This document shows positions 57,601-64,000 of a stretch of DNA of 64,000 nt, one piece after another (position 1 is the stretch's first letter; each line of letters begins with the position of its first letter). The stretch is from Klebsormidium nitens. Taxonomy: Eukaryota; Streptophyta; Klebsormidiophyceae; Klebsormidiales; Klebsormidiaceae. Position numbers and translations under genes: made by a program. The stretch lies in assembly GCA_000708835.1 (NCBI GenBank), contig DF237068.1, forward strand, positions 48,923 to 112,922, in the 5' to 3' direction. The notes under the pieces were generated by a model. It made no database searches and was not told where the DNA came from. It saw only the letters and a program-made list of their open reading frames with translations.

Positions 57601-59991
57601 CAAAGGTAAACGACGGAGATGCGCTCAAAAACAATGATTTTGGCAATTTTGTTTAGGGCGAGTGTGTAACCAACCTTTTCTGTACTTGCAGAGGTCGCGT
57701 CTGATTCGTCGTTTGTAACGAGCTTGTCATTAACTTCGATCAAGCCCTTGTGTCATGGTCCAGATAATAAAAATCAAAAAAATCACCCCGACTGGGTGGG
57801 TTGCCGAGGATATAAGCCTCTGCACCGGACATACTTTTGGTGGTCCCCATCCGGAGTGCTACTGTTGGATGACGTCACAAAAGTGTCAGACGTGTCAGCG
57901 TGGACTTCTCAGATCCTGGTTGCAGGACAAAACCACCGTGGAACAGCACAGTGTCACCGTTCATCGTTTGCCAGGAGGTTCTTTGGAAAGAACGACGTCA
58001 ACAGACCGTCACTGTGCTCCAACAATGCTGATTGAGAACTACCAATTGATCTTTCCTAGGTGTTGCTACTGGACGAGATCACGGTGGATTTGGACGTCCT
58101 GGCGAGGGCGGACCTGCTGACGTTCCTGGTGTCCGAATGCGCGGAGCGGGGGGCGACCATCATTTACGCCACGCACATATTCGACGGCCTCGACAAGTGG
58201 GCCACGCACATCGTGAGTTGAATCTTGATCTCTCTTGTCGGAGCTGTTCAGATTTTCCATCTGGAAAAAGGCGTCGTGCGCAATGTGGTTGATCCGAGTA
58301 GCGGGCGTGCGGAAGAGGGAATAGTGCTAATGCGACTTGCTCGGGTTAAAGCGACGGGGTTCCAAGCTTTATCTGTCGCTATAAATGCCGGTGGACGTAA
58401 GCGAAAGGAGCATTGAAACACGGCCACAAGAGTCGGCGTGCAGCCATCGTAAATTCGGCCTACTCCTTCACAATCGATTGTGATGTCATTGGAAAGTTCG
58501 GAAGGACCACGCACTTGATTGTGGATTTACATTGGTTGGCAACGAGCATGATGAAACAATCCGATTCGACTGTACACCAGCGGCCACCCGACTCTGCATC
58601 GCGTGTGGGCTGTCTTATGAGCTTCCCAAGCGATCCCAGTTGCTATCAACATGATTGGCTTGTTCTTCATTTGTTTCTCTCGCACTCTGGTGGGCCAAGC
58701 TGATGTTTTTTTTTCCCGTAGACAGAGCTGGTGAATTGCTGACTTTGCCTTCTGTTTGATACTCCGCCTTTCTGCTCCATTTGGAACAGAGAGCTTCGGT
58801 GATTCGTCATCCGTTGCGAATCACGAGCATTACGAGCATGGATTTTGAGTCCAGAAGTCAAGACTTTCGCTCGCATCATATCCCGGGTTTGGACGACACT
58901 GACCGCTTTTTTCCTTCGGTCTCGTTGCCACAGTCGTACGTCGCCCAGGGGACCCTCCAGCTGTTTGAACCGGCGGAAGCCATCCCCGAGCTGAAAGAGA
59001 TGTCGCTTATGGTGAGACTGCCCACCTTCCGTTTCCGTTCCATCTTTTCTCGTATGTTTTGCACCGGAAAAGCGTTCCGGTCCTAAGGGACGGCTGTTCG
59101 AGCTGGTGGAGGCGATCCCCGAGCTCAAAGAGATGTCGCTGCTCGTAGTGAGACATCTGCACCGTCCACCTTTTCCGTCCGCTTTCCGGGAAGATCTGCA
59201 CCAAAAATGTGTTTCATTTGTGGTTCGGAATAGCAAAGAGCAACGTCGTGCCTAGAGAGGGAATTGGGTGCTCGAACCGAGCGAATCAGGCGAGCTCAAC
59301 TGCGCTCGCTTTAAGGCTCTGGATGCATCCTGTGCGGTGTGTCTCAAACTTAATGTTTTTTTGACTTGCGCCACAGTGAACGCGTTCTGCCATTCCGTTA
59401 GTCGAAAAGTGCGCACAGCGAGATTTGTCTAAACAGACTGCTGACCCATTCCGGTGTCACACCGGCCCACCATATTTTGTTACACGTTGTCATCTGCGTG
59501 GCCGCATCTCCAACCATTCGGACGCCCTTAGCCAGTTCGGACGCCCCTTGGATGTTTCGGGACGCCGTGCACCCGTCCGAAATATTGTCAATTCGTTTAG
59601 ACACTATTGAAGCCATTTGGACGCCTTCAGTCTCGTTCGGACGCGTGTAAAGGAAAACGCTTTCTGGACGCGCGTAAAGCCGGTTCGATGCCCCCAACCC
59701 AATCGGACGTCCTTAAGTGTTTGGAAGCCCGTTCGGACGGCCTTAACGCGCTCGGACGCCTTCAGAACTCGTGTGGCGCACATTAACCCGTTTCGGACGC
59801 CCTTTCTCCTGCAGCGGACGGTCGAGAAGTGGTTGCGCGCGGACCAGGCGCTTGTGAAGGCCGCCCGGAAGCGTCAAAAGGAGGAGGCCGACAAGCGGCC
59901 GGCCGCGATGCTTATGAACAACGGCTGGGCGGGGGGGCGGCTCACGAGCACTGTGGCGCTGCCCCATAGCAGCAACCGGGTGCTGCGATAG
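54698..59991 (+). CDS. ABCI20: ABC transporter I family (ABCI20/21, Caf16-like) soluble ATPase
   Basis: Seven exons: 54698-54911, 55700-55833, 56339-56455, 57048-57143, 58060-58212, 58934-59011, 59815-59991; all introns GT-AG; 322 codons, close to the plant family length. Motifs in order: a [12 protein letters not shown] start of the nucleotide-binding fold (about residue 28), Walker A GANGAGKTT split by intron 1, [10 protein letters not shown] and a KMIFGV segment (exon 3), the signature [10 protein letters not shown] (exon 4), Walker B VLLLDE followed by [14 protein letters not shown] (exon 5), H-loop IYATHIFDG. The tail carries [31 protein letters not shown] and SSNRVLR, typical of plant ABCI20/21. 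No membrane segment is present. The family is the soluble single-NBD type related to yeast Caf16, a CCR4-NOT associate; Arabidopsis members have been linked to cytokinin responses (family knowledge, not shown here). The start is the first ATG of the frame, nine codons before the conserved N-terminal region. Exon 6 has a partial duplicate 0.13 kb downstream. Confidence 0.92.
55138..55170. repeat. Simple repeat of TTACTAC words in intron 1
   Basis: ACTTACTACTACTTACTACCACATACTACTT: four to five TACTAC words in about 32 bases, within intron 1 of the ABCI20-like gene. Confidence 0.7.
59088..59147 (+). other. Duplicate of exon 6 (possible alternative exon 6b)
   Basis: Inside intron 6. A TCCTAAG acceptor-like site (AG 59086-59087) is followed by 60 open bases in phase 0 reading [20 protein letters not shown], then GTGAGA (59148). 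Exon 6 reads [17 protein letters not shown] before the same GTGAGA donor (59012). Similarity continues about 40 bases into the intron (CCACCTT-CCGTTCC). The acceptor lacks a strong pyrimidine tract and the YVAQGT start of exon 6 is not duplicated, so it may be a relic or an alternative exon. Confidence 0.6.
59515..59812. repeat. Degenerate tandem repeat (TTCGGACGCC units) in last intron
   Basis: About 13 copies of a TTCGGACGCC core at 12-30-base spacing, including 59519, 59540, 59618, 59636, 59663, 59732, 59750 and 59790 (approximate starts). Spacer words CTTAA, CTTCA and GTAAAG recur. It fills most of intron 6 up to the CTCCTGCAG acceptor. Confidence 0.75.
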
Positions 59992-62900
59992 CTTAAAGGT
60001 TGGCAGCACGGTATTGAAGGTGACAAGGTGATTTGTTGGTGGATAGTGAAGGGTGACACCGCCGCAAATTGATAGCTCGAGTCGAAGACAAGAAAGGGAA
60101 AGGGGCTGCTAAGCAGGAATTTTACTTGAAAAGAAGGCCCGTTCATGGGAATTGTCAGGGGGAAGTTTTAGGGTAAAGACTGAACCGGCGAACGATAAAA
60201 ATCCAGTAAGTCGAAAATCCAGTAGGTCGCTCACGCCGTACAATCCTTGTACAGCGTCAAGGCCGGACACAGTCGCTGGTTCGGCGGGGGTAGCATCCGA
60301 CGGCTGCTGAGGTTTGCAAAAGTTGTTCTTTAAGCCTTGGTCCCTCGCAGTCGGATCGGATTCAACTCACAAAAGTGTAGCCATATCGAAAGGTACCTAA
60401 CTCATTAATCAGGTAATAGCATGACGCCTCGAAAAAAAGTTTCTCCAGAACCACTTTTTCAATCGAGTTGAGACCAGGCTTCATAACATTGTCCCGGGCT
60501 CGACTCAGAATCCTACTTGCAATGGAGGAGCACGTGAATATGATTCAAGATTTGAGCAGGCTCATGATTCAGTGCATGACGGTCTCAGACGCCAGGCTGG
60601 TCTGACCATGCATGGCATCATCCTTCATTCATGTTAACTTCAAACCTGCGAACCCGGCCTTGATCAGATCCGATCTGGTGATGCCGGTAGGCGATAGGCG
60701 CCTGGATGCTGAGCGCTGGCCCGCGCCCGAAGCAATAAACAATCATGTACTAATATTGCCATGAGCGTTCGATTGAATGATCTGATCATTGTCAGTCACT
60801 GAGATTGCATAAGTTCGCTGACTCGTGATGAAGCATATGCCAAGGCACTCACTAAATGATCATGAGTCCAATTGCAAGGCGCTAGTTGGCCCGCTGGGGG
60901 GCAGCTCACATTAGTACTAAATCCACTCGGGCACTGAGGCCGCGCCGTGCGGCACCGTTTGATCGCGGCGGGCCTCCTTACTACGGTAGCTCGGACGCAC
61001 AAACTAGGATTTATGGGAATCTAACATGTGCCATACTACGGTCCGCTCATCAGTGCAGCCCGTAATACCAGCCGCCGCGCTTGACGCCGCACTGATCTTT
61101 TCGAAGTTTCATTCAAAGCATAATACGCGACGAGCTGCCGCGTTCCATTAAAGCGGTCACGGGTTCCCGAGCTTGATTCAGATCAGTATGCCGGGAGCAT
61201 AGGGGTTTCTCTGCATAAAATGCCGGGCTCGTGCACTGACATTCGAAACAAGAGGGCCCGTATACACTTCTGATTTGCCAGTTGAGAATCGTGAAACAGC
61301 GCTAGATTGCAATAGATCCGGCAAAATGCGAAATCATCATTGACTGGCTTTCTGTCGATATCAAAGTATTGTTGATGCGCCTATTGCAAATATACCGCAT
61401 CCCTCGCAGTCACTAGGCTAGGTCAGACAGAGTGATCCTGGACGTATTCTCCGTAGTAGGTACGCCGGTTCTGATCGACGCCTGCGCAAAAGCAAATATG
61501 CAAGGTGATCTTCGATAATCGTTCAGCGGGCTGATTACTGAATGCGGAATCCTGCAGTAGTCATAAGATAGTCACTTGATGCTCCACATATGCAGAATGA
61601 GAGTCGCTCACATACGCAATTCCTGCATGAGTCTGTGCTGCAAAAGAAACACCGTATTCCACTCTGACGCAATCTGAGTGCCTCAGTAAACTTGAACAAT
61701 TAGCAGTGGGCCAGTCTTCCAAGCCGCGCGCCGTTGCACTGGTCTCGAGCAAAAAGGGGGGGGACCCAAAAGCGAAGGTCGGTGGTCGGTTTCGACAAGC
61801 GTCGAACCGACGTGGTTTTGCTCCGCACGGGAGATCCCATGCAAATGCCCCGAAGGGCGGTCAGCCAGAAGGCCAACGGCGAGTTTTGTATTGCTACACC
61901 GATAGACTAGTTTGCTACTCACATAATTATTCAATCCTTCGATCTCTGGTGACGTCACCGACCGGGCTGACAACTTACCGGACTTTTCGTTCCTTCCGTT
62001 TTTGATGCTGCCAACGCGCATTCGGTATGTCTAGGGAGAATACGGTACTCCAAAACTTTCAGAACAGTCCCAGCAGGAAAAGATCAGCACAGAAAAAGGA
62101 ACAGTCCGCAACATTCAAGACTCAGCGACGTGTCGAATTTTTGCGCGCCAGGGTTTGTTTAGAGCGCCTAGCCCCTATGAAATCCGTGTGAGGGAGGGCC
62201 GCTGTGTCAATCTGTCTAAGGGACTTTTAATCAAGATACCCAAGAGTGACGCATCGATCTGGCGGGCAGCCATAAGGGGAGAATTTTCTGCACAAGAGAC
62301 GACGCTTGATAAAGGTATGGCGTCAGTTTTTGTTCATGGTTTGAATTACCGCGAGTTGTGATCTTTCATGAGCAAGAGAGGTTTGTCAATATGCTGCGAG
62401 AAGACTCTGTCTAAAAGGAGCTGACTGTATTTGATCAAGCTTTCTTCGAGCCATGGCTTTGTCGGACGTTTTCTTGTTCGGACTTTTTTGTTCAAAGAGC
62501 TGTTGCAGAACTAACACTGTCGCCTTCTTTTGCTGGAAGAAGCCGTGCGAGAGAAGACGTTGAATAGAATAGCTCATGAACACAATCATCGCGCGGTGGC
62601 GTCCCCTTACTGCTGAACCATTCATTCAGGTTGGACGTGAAAAACGTGAAGGTAGCGGAGTCTAGAGAATCGCCGAACATCAAATTCTTGTTGGTATGTT
62701 CAGCAATCAAAGCAGGGAGTAACCCAGTTTTGGGTCAGATCCTTCAACTCCGTAAGAACACACGATTGGGTCATGAAGTTTGTTTGAGCTTTTTCAGTCC
62801 GCGGATATCAGGCTCTCTCGGCCTTGATTGACTGGAACTTTCTTAGATACAACGGAGCATGCGTTTCGAAGCGTGACGTTTTGTTGATCAGTGCTGATTC

Positions 62901-63100
62901 GAAGGACGCTTGAAAGCTGACGCTGAATAGATCCGGATACATTGATTGTTGCCCCAGCTGCTATCCAGTGCTGCCGTCACGCCTTTTGGGGGTTTACGTC
63001 ACGAAGTGGAAACTCGCATAATCTGCTCTAAGAATGATCAGTTGTATTCCGTGTGGTAGACGTTGTGGGCGCGTATATCACTCGCCCTTTAATTCCTTCC
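59992..63100. other. Intergenic between two genes
   Basis: The 3' region of the ABCI20-like gene is followed by about 3 kb without a recognisable gene. Contents: a 16-bp direct repeat at 60198-60229, a TGACGTCA at 61950-61957, and short frames (62155-62361, 61706-62005) with no family match. No tRNA, no transposon ends seen. Confidence 0.4.
60198..60229. repeat. Two tandem 16-bp repeats
   Basis: AAAATCCAGTAAGTCG (60198-60213) followed immediately by AAAATCCAGTAGGTCG (60214-60229), one mismatch. It is downstream of the ABCI20-like stop codon, possibly in its 3' UTR. Confidence 0.85.
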
Positions 63101-63123
63101 TTTTTATTCAACGTCTAAGAACC

Positions 63124-63164
63124 CAAAGGGAGCGGATGCCCGTCTCGTTAGAGGCCTCCCTTTG
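63124..63164. repeat. Inverted repeat upstream of the right-end gene
   Basis: CAAAGGGAG (63124-63132) and CTCCCTTTG (63156-63164), perfect 9-bp arms with a 23-nt loop. It lies about 200 bases before the proposed start codon at 63366, so it could fall in the promoter or the 5' UTR. Confidence 0.7.
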
Positions 63165-63365
63165 TATTTAGTGGCGACGCAATTGAGTCTCATTCGAGGT
63201 GAATCCGTGCTTCGCAATTTTTTGGCTTTCACACCCGAGCGATTTCCTCGTGTGCATAATCAAGCGCGCCGTGGATCTTCTCATCATCTTCGCCGGTCCC
63301 CCTCCAAAGCTGGTGTCTTGCTGTGCAGGGTCTTTGAGCCATTCTTGCAGCGCCACGCGGCAGCA

Positions 63366-63653
63366 ATGGGCCTCTTCGCTTCAATCTTCCACTGCCGCTG
63401 CTTCGAGTCGGCCTCCTCGAAGCGCGCGGCCGCGCCCGCTGCGACCGCCCTGCCAGCTGGCAGAGATGCGCGCGAGCAGAGGCGCGCAGAGCTGGCCGCG
63501 ACCGGAGCCGCCAACGCGATGGCCGAGAGTGACCTTCCGGAGGGCGCTGAAAAGTGAGTCCGCTTCCGGTTCCGGTCCCGCTCTTCCGTCTTCCTTCTGA
63601 GGTGCTTTGTGCGTGAGAGCGGCCGACAGCGACCTTCCCAAAGGGGCGGAAGA
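63366..63653 (+). CDS. Unrecognised acylated small protein, 5' part (runs off window)
   Basis: The first coding exon is proposed at 63366-63553, from an ATG with G at -3 and +4. The N-terminus MGLFASIFHCRCF has Gly2 and Ser6 (N-myristoylation pattern) with Cys10 and Cys12 as possible palmitoylation sites, suggesting a membrane-anchored peripheral protein. It continues with an Ala/Arg-rich stretch and ends ESDLPEGAEK at a GTGAGT donor (63554). A second candidate exon, 63618-63653 (36 nt, after GCGTGAG, before GTAAGA), reads AADSDLPKGAEE in matching phase. A later acceptor CTGCTTAG (63771) gives a stop soon after in this phase. The frame upstream (from 63162) is open, so an earlier start is possible, but its peptide has no distinctive features. 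High GC and conserved exon-copy phase support coding. I do not recognise the family. Confidence 0.5.
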
Positions 63654-64000
63654 GTAAGAAGCCGTTTCCGACCTTTTACTTACACTGAAAAGAGGATGAA
63701 GCAGCAAACGCGGGCGGCAGAAAGCCTTTGACTCATCGATTTTCACCTCTCAACTGCTTAGATCCTGGTAAGGAGTTACAAGGACCTTAGAACGGATGAT
63801 CCGCGCAATCGCCCCATTGCACCTGGTTCCGGACCACTTTGATGACTCGTCATCTCTTTCCCTTGGTCTTACTTTTTTCCGTTCCAGCTTTCTTTCCTAG
63901 CGCAACTGCTGTATTGAATGCCGCAAAGGGCGGCAGTTGTTAGAATCTGCAACTCGTCGATGGTATCAAGCTCAACTTCCGTCGCGCTTCAAACATCTAG

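Overview
This window looks like nuclear DNA of a green-lineage (streptophyte) eukaryote. The best evidence is one confidently readable gene at 54.7-60.0 kb. It has seven exons, GT-AG introns of about 0.5-0.9 kb, and encodes a soluble ABC ATPase of the plant ABCI20/ABCI21 (Caf16-like) type. There are no bacterial operons. A Klebsormidium-like charophyte would fit gene structure and base composition, but I cannot prove a genus from this sequence alone.

Layout. (1) 0-2.4 kb: mostly featureless, but 1453-2338 holds remains of a flavin-dependent monooxygenase (FMO/CzcO-like) gene with one readable intron and a one-base frameshift before its C-terminal end. (2) About 4-50 kb: no gene I can support. 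The tract is an old, strongly diverged tandem array of multi-kilobase modules. I call them D, E/F, H, T, P, S, R and U, for reference only. Two stretches (about 20.2-26.2 kb and 30.1-35.3 kb) are the best-preserved pair, offset by about 9.0 kb. A 2.3-kb tandem pair lies at 45.8-49.9 kb and a ~320-bp tandem at 18.5-19.2 kb. Short elements stand out against the decay: a bipartite GCCCA...TCACGGCC box, paired G-boxes (CACGTG), a large excess of TGACGTCA palindromes, and two kinds of hairpin whose arms stay complementary although their sequences differ. Short minus-strand peptides are shared between modules, so the array may descend from an old gene family, but frames are broken. (3) 50-54.6 kb: unique-looking DNA with a telomere-like GGGTTAGGG patch and a degenerate GCCGTATTCNCCCG repeat. 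(4) 54.7-60.0 kb: the ABCI20-like gene, with a duplicated exon and a degenerate CGGACGCC tandem repeat in its last intron. (5) 60-63.1 kb: intergenic. (6) 63.2-64 kb: the first exon(s) of a gene running off the window, with an N-myristoylation-type start and a 36-nt tandem exon copy.

The two right-hand genes have no evident functional link. ABCI20-type proteins are soluble nucleotide-binding domains without membrane segments. The shared oddity is that both genes carry tandem copies of exon sequence in matching phase. The candidate undescribed feature is the 4-50 kb array itself: a decayed family in which regulatory-type motifs and hairpins appear better kept than any reading frame.
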